Assembly (NCBI GenBank): GCA_013288945.1
Contig: JABDAZ010000016.1
Span: 8,204 to 49,615, forward strand
Reading direction: 5' to 3'
Source: Bacteroidota bacterium
GTDB lineage: Bacteria > Bacteroidota > Bacteroidia > Chitinophagales > Chitinophagaceae
DNA length: 41,412 bases
Shown here: piece by piece, positions 32,819-41,412 of the stretch
Numbering within the stretch: the stretch's first letter is position 1
Layout: each line of letters starts with the position of its first letter
Position numbers and translations under genes: made by a program
Notes under the pieces: generated by a model
The model's input: the letters and a program-made list of their open reading frames with translations, nothing else
What the model was told of the DNA's origin: nothing
Database searches by the model: none

Positions 32819-35800
32819 TTATCTCATTATCACTACTTTGGTTGTTTGCTGTGTTCCGTCGGAACCTGCAACCTGTACCAGGTAAGTGCCTTGTGCATAA
32901 TTATGAACGTCAAGGGTAATCATGGAACTTGTTCCGGCTTTTACCTGGCTTACCTGCAGTATCCTTCCTAATGGATCCATTAGTTTCACGTTCAGGTCTA
33001 CCGCGGCCTGGCTTACAGAGATGTTCACATAATTCCTTGCCGGGTTAGGGAACACCACGATTCCTTTCACCTGCAATATGTTTATTTCTTTTACAATAGT
33101 GTATCCATACTGGCCACTGATGTTTACCATCTTAATGCGGTAGTAGTTAGCTTTAAGCGGCGAGTTATCCGTAAAGCCGTAGTTGCTTGGTACCGAAGAA
33201 TTGCCTACAGCCGTAACTGTACCGATTTTTATCCAGTTGATACCATCTGCACTGCGTTCTACTTCAAAATGGTCTGTGTTTACTTCCTGCTGCGTTGTCC
33301 ACGTTAAGCCAACCGTTTTGTTGCTGTTTAGCACTGCTTCAAAGTTCACCAATACAACCGGCAATGGATTATCCGATTGCGTAGATGCTAAAGAGAATGG
33401 ACTGAAACTGTTTAACCCTTCGTAAGATATGTTATTATCTGTCAGGTTAGTGGCATCTGCCAGTACTGGTGCACCAGGAAGCTGGTTCCATGTATTGGTG
33501 GTGCTGTCAAAATGCGCGATGGTCAGCGTTGGCAAATTGGTGACATAAGCTGTATTGTCGCAAGGATTATTTGCATTCCAGTACAGGGTTAGTTTAACCG
33601 TTGTTCCGCCAGGTAGATTATCATGAGAGATTGTGCCCGGTGTTGGGTTGTAGTTCACGTTCCAGTAATCACAATTGCTCACATGATTCAGCGGTGAAGG
33701 CTGTGCCACAGGGCCGAGAGCAGTTGCGCTTGACCTGATGTATTCTGCGGTAAACATTTTTGTTGAGTTATCGCTTGTAGCAGATATGCCCACCGGTACA
33801 TAACCATTTGATTTACCAACTGGGAAGACAAACGCTGTTGAGCCATTTTTGGTAACAGCACCAGATACATAAGATGCATTGCTTGCATTTGTTGTGCTGC
33901 CAGTTTCTGTTACTGTTATTTTACCTGCATTTGTTGGTGTCACCACGCCGCTCATCAGGTTCAGTACTCCTGTTGCCTGGATTGGGCCCGATACTGTTAT
34001 TCCTGCAGCAGTTGACTGGTTCACTGTCAGGTTATTAAAGGATGATGTTACGCCTGCTGTTGTACCTATTGTTTGTACCGCACTACCATTAAAGTTAACT
34101 GTGCTTGTCTGAGAAGCGAAGTTTCCGTTGTTGGTCCAGTTGCCCGCTACATTGTGCGTGAACGATCCGCCGCCATCAAAAGTTGCAGCCGGGTTAATCA
34201 ACACATTACCTGCAACCGTTACACTTCCCACCGCAGTTTTTGTGCCTGCTGTAGTGATGGTCAGGTTACCGTATGCTGCTGTATTATTTACTCCTTGCGT
34301 TGCACCATAATACTCGGTTGTACTTATTGGGTCAAGGCTTGATACAAAGCCTGACGGGAAGTTGTTGTTTGCACTTGCCCCGTTTGTTGTTCCTGACAAA
34401 CGCAATGTTGAATTTGCTGCAAGGTTGAATGTTCCGCCTGCCGCTGTCCTGTTTGCATTGAAGGTTGCAATATCAAAAGTTGTAAATGGTGTGGTGGTGA
34501 TGTTGCCCGCAATGCCAGTTACTGTTGCTGTAAGCAATTTGGTAGTATTACCTGAACCGGTTGTGTTGCCCAGTGCCAGGTTACCATAAGTAACCGGTGC
34601 ATATACAGTCTGGTTCACACCATCTGCTGAATAATAATTGAATGTACTTGATGGGTCAATAGCATAGGTTCCAAAACCGCCAGGGAAGTTGCTTCCTGCA
34701 ACAGCATTGATTGCACCAATGCCATCACCCTGAACACTTACCGTTGCACCTGCACCCGCAGAGAATATCCCGGTAGAGGTAGACAACTGTGTAAATCCGT
34801 AACCTCGTGGAAGTATTAATGATGACCCTGCACTTACAGCAAAGTTGCCACCGTTTACGTAGTTGTAAGCTGCTGCACTTCCGGCAAGCGTTAATGCTGG
34901 CGTATTAATATCTCCTATGGTTACTCCAACGAACGTTACTGCTTTTGAAACAGTTGTATTGTTGGTTAATGTCTGAGCCCCTGCTGCGTCAAATACTGCA
35001 CTCACATTAAGTGGATTGGAAACACTTCCGTTTGCATTGAAGGCCACATTGCCCCTGAATTTAACTACTCCGCCCACCGTTGTTCCATCTCCATTACCGA
35101 TAGAACTGCTGCCTGCATCTGCAGATGCACCAATAGTCGCTGTTCCGCGGATATCAATCAATCCTCCTTCTGTCGTTAACTTAATATTACCGCCTGCTGC
35201 AGGTGCTGACAATGATACATTTCCAGCTGCATTGAATGCGAAGCTGCCTGCATCTATTGTATAAATATCGCCACCTGTAAAGTTTGCATTTATAGTTAAC
35301 GATGCTACTGTTGTATTACCGCTCATAGCAATAGTATGTGTACCATTTCCTGTTGTTGAAAGGTTCATCATCAAATCGGTACATGCTGCCGGTGCAAGTG
35401 AAGACGCATTGGTATAGCTGCTGCCAGATGTTGACCAGTTTGTTGCATTATTAAACTGTGTATTTGTTGAAGTGTTGGTATTTCCGCCGCCAGGTATGGT
35501 TGTACCAGAACCTGCCCAGAATAGAGTAGACGGTGTTGTACATATTGCCACTTGTGTTCCGGAAAGTGCAGTTGCTGAATATACCACGCAGCTTCCTGTA
35601 TTATATGAATAAACATAGTAGGTATAGCTGGTTCCTGGAACCGCTGTATTATCAGTGAATGATGTTGCCGCAGTAACCGCTACAATATACCCACCGAGTG
35701 CACTTGTGCCTGCAGTATACGTTGTACCTGTTGCAGGTGCTGATGGCACTGAACCTGTAGTCCTGATTACCAGGTAATCTGCCGCTGCCGGTGAAGGCGC

Positions 35801-38800
35801 AGTAAACGTACCTGATGTACTTCCTGAAAGTATCAATGCTGTTGGAGCATTTGGTGCCGCTGTAGCATTGTTAATTATTGCCTGAGCAGGAGCACTAGGA
35901 CAACTTCCATTATTAGCATATATCTGGTATGTACCACCAGCTAAACCGCTGAATACTCCTGTAGTGTTTGAATATGTTGTTCCGTCATCACTGTATGTAA
36001 ATCCGCCAACAAAATTGGTTACTGTTACGGTACCTGATGGAACCGCACATGTTGGTTGTGTTAAAGTAACTGTTGGAGTTGCCGGTGTCACAGGTTGAGG
36101 ATCGATGCTGACAGATGTCGGAATACTTTGACAAGTGCCGGTACTCGCTGCAACAGTATGAGTAACTCCTGCACTCACTACAAATGAAGTAGCTGTGCCA
36201 AATGCTCCACCGTCGAGGCTGTATGTATAACCTGCAATAGGCGAATGAACCGCTATTGTTGCAGTAGCAATTGTACAAGTTGCAGGACTAACAATATCAA
36301 GGCTTGGACTTCCAGGTGTTATCGGCTGTGGGTTAACCATTGTTGTTGATGATGCTACACAACCATTGCTGTTCATTACATATACTGTATAAGACCCAGA
36401 AGAAACATTATTGAATACTAAACCCGATTGATAATTAACACCATCAATACTATATGTTAAACCGCTTCCTGTTGGAGAATTAATTGTAATAATTCCTGTC
36501 GCAACAGAACATGTTGGCTGCGTTACAGTTTCTGCTGGTGCTGCCGGTAGTGGATTAATAATCACTGAAGCTGAACCGCTCATTAGTGCAACACAAGATC
36601 CGTTTGTTCTAATTGAATAATTACCTGCACCAGTAACATTATTAAATGAAAGCGGATTACCTGTTCCAGGTAAAGTTTGAACTGTAGTAGCTCCTTGTTT
36701 AAGTTGATAGTTAACACCAAGATCACTTCCATCAAGTGTGATAGAAACACCTGTTCCACCTGCGCAATAAGAACCGCCTCCACCAACATTGTAGAAATTT
36801 GGTAATGGTGTAATACTTACTGTAACAGCTCCTGGCATTTGTTTGGTACAGCTTGAGCTAACATTTGTAGCCGAAACTGTATATGTACCCGGACTAGTCT
36901 GCTGTCCGAAATCAAGAACTCCAACTCCTGTTGTTCCTGCAAGCGGGCTTCCAACAGGGTTGCCGTTTAATAAAAGTTGATAATTCACACCGGTTTCTGA
37001 ACCAGTTAAATAAACATCCGATCCACTTCCGCCATCACAATAAGCTCCGCCACCGCCCATAGAGAATGGCGCTGGTGTTGGCAATATAGTAACAGTCACA
37101 GAATTACCTGTTGTTGAAGTACAACCATTATTACTTACGCTTACTATTGCAAACGTTGTATTTGCAGATAGATTAATTGTAGTAAAATGATAAGTGCCAT
37201 CAGAACCTATCGCAACTGCATTCTGATTAGCGCCATTAATAGAATAAATTACTGAAGCGCCAACTGTACCTGTAATTGTCATATCATCTGTGCTTCCGCT
37301 GCATATTGAAGCGTTTGCTTCGCTAATGCTTGCAACCGGTGTTGGATTAACAGATATTAATACATCAGTTGATGATGAACATCCATTAACCGTTGAAGTA
37401 GCTGTATACGTTGTTGTTGTTGTTGGACTTGCAATTACAGTGTCTCCTGTTGATGACAACACTAGGTTTGTCGCTGGAGCCCATGTTATTGATGAGCTCG
37501 TAATATTGGTGCCCTTCATATAAACATCATCAACAATAAATCCATTGCCGCTACCTCCACTAGCATTAGTTGTCCATCTAAATCCATAATATACACCTGT
37601 AGCATTATTTAACGCTGCTGGCATTTGTACAGTTACCGTAGTAGCTGTTGTTTGCATAGAATAATGGGTAGGCAAATCTGTCCAGTTAATTCCATCTGTT
37701 GAATAAGTAACCGTGCCGTAGTCATTGCCAGTTCCTGAAGTAGTACCATCTCCTCCTGCTTTATAGGAGAATGTCAGTTGAACATTTGAATATCCAACGC
37801 TGGAAAACTGGCGATATACATAGGTATTTGTTGCAACCCCATTATAGTATGAGCAATAAGTACCGGTTCCTCTAAATATCTCTAACGAATGTTTACCATC
37901 AATTTCACAACCCGTATTAAAGGAAATCGTCCAATAGTTTTGATTATTAACCTGACTTCCTGAAGTATTGGTAAGCCAACGATCTACTGCTGAACCATTA
38001 GATAATAAACGATTCGCACTACCATCTCCCTCAAATACTGAGCTATCTAATATTGATTGAGTCACCCCACCTCCACCTGTAGCAATTAATTGTTGAGAAG
38101 CTCCCGTACAAATTGTTGCACTTGCAGGTGAAATTACTATAGCTGATGGCGATTGATTAACCGTAATTGACGTACTTGTTGAGCTCGTACAGCCATTCGC
38201 ATTTGTATATGTGTACACAACGGTTACACTACCTGCTGTTCCTCCTGTTACCACACCTCCAGCAGTTATCGTTGCTGTACCTGTTCCATTTGTTATTGAC
38301 CATGTTCCGCCTGTTGTTGCGTCGGTAAAAGGCGCTGAAGGCGAACCTGTACACACGGCTGCAGATCCACCGCCAATTGCAGCTACTGTTGGCAATGCAT
38401 TTATAGTTAATGGCGTTGTTGCGGTACTTGAGCAACCATTACTATTAGTAAATGTATAAACAACGGTAACGCTGCCTGCTGTGCCGCCAGTTACTATGCC
38501 CCCTGCAGTTATTGTCGCTGTTCCAGTGCCATTTGCAATAGACCATACACCTCCTGGTGTTGCATCTGTAAACGCTGGCGTTGTTGAGCCTGAACATACC
38601 GATGAAGCTCCGCCACCGATTGCCGCTACAGTTGGTAATGCATTTACAGTAATTGTAGTATTACCTGATGAAATACATCCGCCAGCGTTTGTAGCAGTAG
38701 CGGTATATGTTGTTGTAGATGTTGGTAAAGCATAAACAGTAGAAGAATTTGTACCAGCTACATATGCAGTTGTGGCACTAGCATTCGTATACAAACCGGT

Positions 38801-41412
38801 AACTGGAGTCCAGGTTATTGGATTTGTTGAAGATGCCACACCTGTTATATTTATATTGGCCAATGCCCAATACCAGTCAAACGTTGCTTGATAAGTAAAT
38901 CTAATGTATACAGTAGCTTGACCAAGATTAGCGGCTGGTAAGGAATAGGTTTGGTTTGCAAAAGCCGTTAACGCTCCCTGAGTTGAAGTAAAAGTACCTA
39001 GGTTCACCCAAGTAGTATTATTATTTGAAATCTGAACACTAGCCACATCCCCACTTGTATATCGTAAATATTGATAAAAGCTTAAGGTAACACTGGTGTA
39101 TCCAACGGTGCTGAAAGCAGGAGATTCTATTATTGTATTGGTTGTTCCTCCATTACCTTGCGCATCGCTGTTAGACAAAATAAATTGAGAACTGCCCGTG
39201 CTTGTGCTATTGAATGTTACATTTCCTCCACCACTTTGGGTATATACATAAGGACTTGTTCTAAGAGTCCATGCTGCGAATGCTGGAGTTCCGCCAGTTG
39301 ACGTATTTGTTGTCGTCCATGGAGCAATTGATGAGAAATTTTGACTCAAAATTGTTGGAGACGCACTTCCGCCGCCACTCGCAGTTAACAAGGTCGCCGT
39401 TGTTGCATTGCTGCATATGGAAGCTGACGAAGGTGTTATGGTAACTGCAGCTGGCAGTGCATTTACTGTTAAACTTACAGTTGCAGTATTTGTACAACCA
39501 CTGCCGTTAGTAACAGTATAAACAACTGTAACAGTTCCTGCTGTTGTTCCTGTTACCACTCCGCCTGATGTTATTGTCGCAGCTCCTGTTCCCGGTGTTA
39601 TTGACCATACACCTCCTGTAGTTGCATCTGTAAATGCTGGGGTTGCTGAACCTACGCATACTCCAGTTGCACCGCCACCGATTGCCGCCGGCGCTGCAGG
39701 TATATCATTTACTGTTAGTCCTTTTGTTTGTGTTGTTGTACAACCGTTGGTTGTAACTGCATAATTTACGGTTACTGTTCCTGCTGTTGTTCCTGTTACT
39801 ACTCCGCTTGATGTTATCGAAGCCGCTCCTGTTCCGGGTGTTATCGACCACACGCCACCTGCTGTTGCATCCGTAAATGCTGGTGTCGCTGAGCCCACAC
39901 ATACTGCCGTTGCCCCGCCACCGATCGCAGACACTACCGGAAGTGCATTTACTGTTAAAGGTGTTGTTGCTGTATTTGTACACGTACCATTATTGAATGA
40001 ATATACTACAGTAACAGTTCCTGCTGCAGTTCCGGTTACCACACCGCCTGATGTTATTGTTGCAGCCCCTGTACCATTTGTTATTGACCATGTTCCGCCT
40101 GCTGTCGCATCCGTAAACGCTGGGGTTACTGAACCAACACACACCGCAGAAGCCCCTCCACCTATCGCAGATACTGCTGGTAACGCATTTACCGTGAGTG
40201 ATGTTGTTGCTGTATTTGTACATGTTCCGCTTGTAACCGTATAAACAACTGTAACAGTTCCTGCTGTTGTTCCTGTCACCACACCTCCAGTAGTTATTGT
40301 TGCTGCACCTGGTGAACCGCCTATTATTGACCATGCACCGCCCGCAGTTGCATCGGTAAAAGGAACAGTTGATGAACCCACACAAACTGCCGCAGCTCCG
40401 CCACCTATTGCAGCAGGGGCTGCAGGTTGTACGTTAACTGTTAATGCTTTTGTTTGTGTTGTCGTACAATTGCTGGCATTGGTTACCGTATAGTTTACTG
40501 TAACACTTCCCGCAGTTAATCCAGTTACCACGCCACCTGCTGTTATTGATGCAGTTCCTGTTCCTGCTGTTATTGACCATGTTCCACCTGTTGTTGCATC
40601 TGTAAACGCCGGGGTAGATGAATTTTGACACACTGTTGTTGCTCCGCCGCCTATAGCGGAAACTACTGGCAGTGCATTTACAGTTAAACTTACAGTTGCA
40701 GTATTTGTACAACCACTGCCGTTAGTAACAGTATAAACAACTGTAACAGTTCCTGCTGTTGTTCCTGTTACCACTCCGCCTGATGTTATTGTCGCAGCTC
40801 CTGTTCCCGGTGTTATTGACCATACACCTCCTGTAGTTGCATCTGTAAATGCTGGGGTTGCTGAACCTACGCATACTCCAGTTGCACCGCCACCGATTGC
40901 CGCCGGCGCTGCAGGTATATCATTTACTGTTAGTCCTTTTGTTTGTGTTGTTGTACAACCGTTGGTTGTAACTGCATAATTTACGGTTACTGTTCCTGCT
41001 GTTGTTCCTGTTACTACTCCGCTTGATGTTATCGAAGCCGCTCCTGTTCCGGGTGTTATCGACCACACGCCACCTGCTGTTGCATCCGTAAATGCTGGTG
41101 TCGCTGAGCCCACACATACTGCCGTTGCCCCGCCACCGATCGCAGACACTACCGGAAGTGCATTTACTGTTAAAGGTGTTGTTGCTGTATTTGTACACGT
41201 ACCATTATTGAATGAATATACTACAGTAACAGTTCCTGCTGCAGTTCCGGTTACCACACCGCCTGATGTTATTGTTGCAGCCCCTGTACCATTTGTTATT
41301 GACCATGTTCCGCCTGCTGTCGCATCCGTAAACGCTGGGGTTACTGAACCAACACACACCGCAGAAGCCCCTCCACCTATCGCAGATACTGCTGGTAACG
41401 CATTTACCGTGA
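32819..41412 (-). CDS. Giant repetitive T9SS adhesin (5' end beyond the window)
   Basis: The frame is open for 2863 full codons and runs off the right edge, so the N-terminus and signal peptide are missing. Reading from the N-terminal side: about eight Ig-like units of some 81 residues (41412-39440) with AIGGGA, one Cys in VCVGS, FTDATAGGVWSI and a second Cys in the NGC segment; a jelly-roll module (about 39360-38820); two more Ig units (38660-38190); a second jelly-roll module (38050-37500); mixed Ig modules; three SprB-like repeats (about 36530-35860, motif TQPTCSVATG); a fibronectin-like module; a long Thr/Asn/Gly-rich beta-helix-like region (about 35530-33500); and a type A sorting domain (VVFPNPARNYVNISV). 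It is probably a surface adhesin, conceivably a SprB-like gliding adhesin. Its GC content is higher than that of its neighbours. Confidence 0.85.
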   Translation of the reverse strand, partial: TVNALPAVSAIGGGASAVCVGSVTPAFTDATAGGTWSITNGTGAATITSGGVVTGTAAGTVTVVYSFNNGTCTNTATTPLTVNALPVVSAIGGGATAVCVGSATPAFTDATAGGVWSITPGTGAASITSSGVVTGTTAGTVTVNYAVTTNGCTTTQTKGLTVNDIPAAPAAIGGGATGVCVGSATPAFTDATTGGVWSITPGTGAATITSGGVVTGTTAGTVTVVYTVTNGSGCTNTATVSLTVNALPVVSAIGGGATTVCQNSSTPAFTDATTGGTWSITAGTGTASITAGGVVTGLTAGSVTVNYTVTNASNCTTTQTKALTVNVQPAAPAAIGGGAAAVCVGSSTVPFTDATAGGAWSIIGGSPGAATITTGGVVTGTTAGTVTVVYTVTSGTCTNTATTSLTVNALPAVSAIGGGASAVCVGSVTPAFTDATAGGTWSITNGTGAATITSGGVVTGTAAGTVTVVYSFNNGTCTNTATTPLTVNALPVVSAIGGGATAVCVGSATPAFTDATAGGVWSITPGTGAASITSSGVVTGTTAGTVTVNYAVTTNGCTTTQTKGLTVNDIPAAPAAIGGGATGVCVGSATPAFTDATTGGVWSITPGTGAATITSGGVVTGTTAGTVTVVYTVTNGSGCTNTATVSLTVNALPAAVTITPSSASICSNATTATLLTASGGGSASPTILSQNFSSIAPWTTTNTSTGGTPAFAAWTLRTSPYVYTQSGGGNVTFNSTSTGSSQFILSNSDAQGNGGTTNTIIESPAFSTVGYTSVTLSFYQYLRYTSGDVASVQISNNNTTWVNLGTFTSTQGALTAFANQTYSLPAANLGQATVYIRFTYQATFDWYWALANINITGVASSTNPITWTPVTGLYTNASATTAYVAGTNSSTVYALPTSTTTYTATATNAGGCISSGNTTITVNALPTVAAIGGGASSVCSGSTTPAFTDATPGGVWSIANGTGTATITAGGIVTGGTAGSVTVVYTFTNSNGCSSTATTPLTINALPTVAAIGGGSAAVCTGSPSAPFTDATTGGTWSITNGTGTATITAGGVVTGGTAGSVTVVYTYTNANGCTSSTSTSITVNQSPSAIVISPASATICTGASQQLIATGGGGVTQSILDSSVFEGDGSANRLLSNGSAVDRWLTNTSGSQVNNQNYWTISFNTGCEIDGKHSLEIFRGTGTYCSYYNGVATNTYVYRQFSSVGYSNVQLTFSYKAGGDGTTSGTGNDYGTVTYSTDGINWTDLPTHYSMQTTATTVTVQMPAALNNATGVYYGFRWTTNASGGSGNGFIVDDVYMKGTNITSSSITWAPATNLVLSSTGDTVIASPTTTTTYTATSTVNGCSSSTDVLISVNPTPVASISEANASICSGSTDDMTITGTVGASVIYSINGANQNAVAIGSDGTYHFTTINLSANTTFAIVSVSNNGCTSTTGNSVTVTILPTPAPFSMGGGGAYCDGGSGSDVYLTGSETGVNYQLLLNGNPVGSPLAGTTGVGVLDFGQQTSPGTYTVSATNVSSSCTKQMPGAVTVSITPLPNFYNVGGGGSYCAGGTGVSITLDGSDLGVNYQLKQGATTVQTLPGTGNPLSFNNVTGAGNYSIRTNGSCVALMSGSASVIINPLPAAPAETVTQPTCSVATGIITINSPTGSGLTYSIDGVNYQSGLVFNNVSSGSYTVYVMNSNGCVASSTTMVNPQPITPGSPSLDIVSPATCTIATATIAVHSPIAGYTYSLDGGAFGTATSFVVSAGVTHTVAASTGTCQSIPTSVSIDPQPVTPATPTVTLTQPTCAVPSGTVTVTNFVGGFTYSDDGTTYSNTTGVFSGLAGGTYQIYANNGSCPSAPAQAIINNATAAPNAPTALILSGSTSGTFTAPSPAAADYLVIRTTGSVPSAPATGTTYTAGTSALGGYIVAVTAATSFTDNTAVPGTSYTYYVYSYNTGSCVVYSATALSGTQVAICTTPSTLFWAGSGTTIPGGGNTNTSTNTQFNNATNWSTSGSSYTNASSLAPAACTDLMMNLSTTGNGTHTIAMSGNTTVASLTINANFTGGDIYTIDAGSFAFNAAGNVSLSAPAAGGNIKLTTEGGLIDIRGTATIGASADAGSSSIGNGDGTTVGGVVKFRGNVAFNANGSVSNPLNVSAVFDAAGAQTLTNNTTVSKAVTFVGVTIGDINTPALTLAGSAAAYNYVNGGNFAVSAGSSLILPRGYGFTQLSTSTGIFSAGAGATVSVQGDGIGAINAVAGSNFPGGFGTYAIDPSSTFNYYSADGVNQTVYAPVTYGNLALGNTTGSGNTTKLLTATVTGIAGNITTTPFTTFDIATFNANRTAAGGTFNLAANSTLRLSGTTNGASANNNFPSGFVSSLDPISTTEYYGATQGVNNTAAYGNLTITTAGTKTAVGSVTVAGNVLINPAATFDGGGSFTHNVAGNWTNNGNFASQTSTVNFNGSAVQTIGTTAGVTSSFNNLTVNQSTAAGITVSGPIQATGVLNLMSGVVTPTNAGKITVTETGSTTNASNASYVSGAVTKNGSTAFVFPVGKSNGYVPVGISATSDNSTKMFTAEYIRSSATALGPVAQPSPLNHVSNCDYWNVNYNPTPGTISHDNLPGGTTVKLTLYWNANNPCDNTAYVTNLPTLTIAHFDSTTNTWNQLPGAPVLADATNLTDNNISYEGLNSFSPFSLASTQSDNPLPVVLVNFEAVLNSNKTVGLTWTTQQEVNTDHFEVERSADGINWIKIGTVTAVGNSSVPSNYGFTDNSPLKANYYRIKMVNISGQYGYTIVKEINILQVKGIVVFPNPARNYVNISVSQAAVDLNVKLMDPLGRILQVSQVKAGTSSMITLDVHNYAQGTYLVQVAGSDGTQQTTKVVIMR
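39469..41412. repeat. 1215-bp tandem super-repeat in the adhesin gene
   Basis: Bases 39469-40197 recur at 40684-41412 with an offset of exactly 1215 (405 codons, five Ig-like units), with no difference seen by eye. The match starts after a single mismatch at 39468/40683 and is cut off only by the window edge. Within each super-repeat the five units differ, so amplification acted on the five-unit block. Confidence 0.9.

Noticed and set aside
33183-41198. Many open frames of 60-130 codons on both strands inside the adhesin gene
   Set aside because: They repeat with the Ig units and come from the low number of stop codons in Thr/Ala/Gly-rich repetitive DNA; none has a start context or domain signal.
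32819-41412. CRISPR array suggested by regularly spaced repeats
   Set aside because: Spacing is about 243 bp, the frame is open throughout, and the repeats encode Ig-like domains.

Overview
The window looks like a contig from a member of the phylum Bacteroidota, most likely a Chitinophagaceae-type soil or water bacterium. Evidence: two gliding genes (gldF, gldG); four proteins ending in a type A type IX secretion (T9SS) sorting domain; a fused MurF-alanine racemase; a TraM/TraN conjugation module with an IntDOT-like integrase; and repeated TAnnTTTG -7 promoter boxes with no Shine-Dalgarno pattern. The sequence is AT-rich, except for part of the mobile element and the giant adhesin gene, which look visibly richer in GC. 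Both window ends fall in repeats (a 51-bp inverted copy on the left, a 1215-bp tandem repeat on the right), as expected where an assembler stops.

Region 1 (1-5900) is one end of an integrated conjugative element. It holds the last part of a tra operon (TraL-like, traM, traN), a 424-residue mobile-element protein, a small unknown protein, an excisionase-like helix-turn-helix protein and a tyrosine integrase that points away from a tRNA-Ser(GGA) gene. The tRNA 3' side is the probable attachment site.

Region 2 (5900-16000) is chromosomal housekeeping: a TatD nuclease, a polysaccharide deacetylase, a frameshifted ARPP-1/DUF6569 gene, gltX, a GT39-type glycosyltransferase, an orphan B12-binding mutase subunit next to an enoyl-CoA hydratase, a small secreted helical protein and fumC.

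Region 3 (16000-21300) encodes exported proteins: a lipoprotein, a T9SS-sorted PQQ-type sugar dehydrogenase and a 762-residue T9SS cargo protein.

Region 4 (21300-31420) is mostly on the minus strand: lspA; terC followed closely by murF-alr (cell wall); gldF-gldG (gliding); a candidate small RNA; the iscS-iscU-iscA iron-sulfur cluster operon with palindromic spacers; and, on the plus strand, methylmalonyl-CoA epimerase. The epimerase and the B12 subunit at 12.3 kb both point to acyl-CoA mutase metabolism.

Region 5 (31420-41412) carries a T9SS-sorted surface protein and the 3' part of a giant T9SS adhesin of at least 2863 residues, built of roughly 81-residue Ig-like units grouped five at a time into a 405-residue super-repeat that is nearly identical at the DNA level.

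No CRISPR array, rRNA, restriction system or recognisable defence island was seen. The least explained items are the adhesin's higher-order repeat, a two-block intergenic repeat found twice, a candidate small RNA between gldF and the isc operon, and palindromes in the isc spacers.
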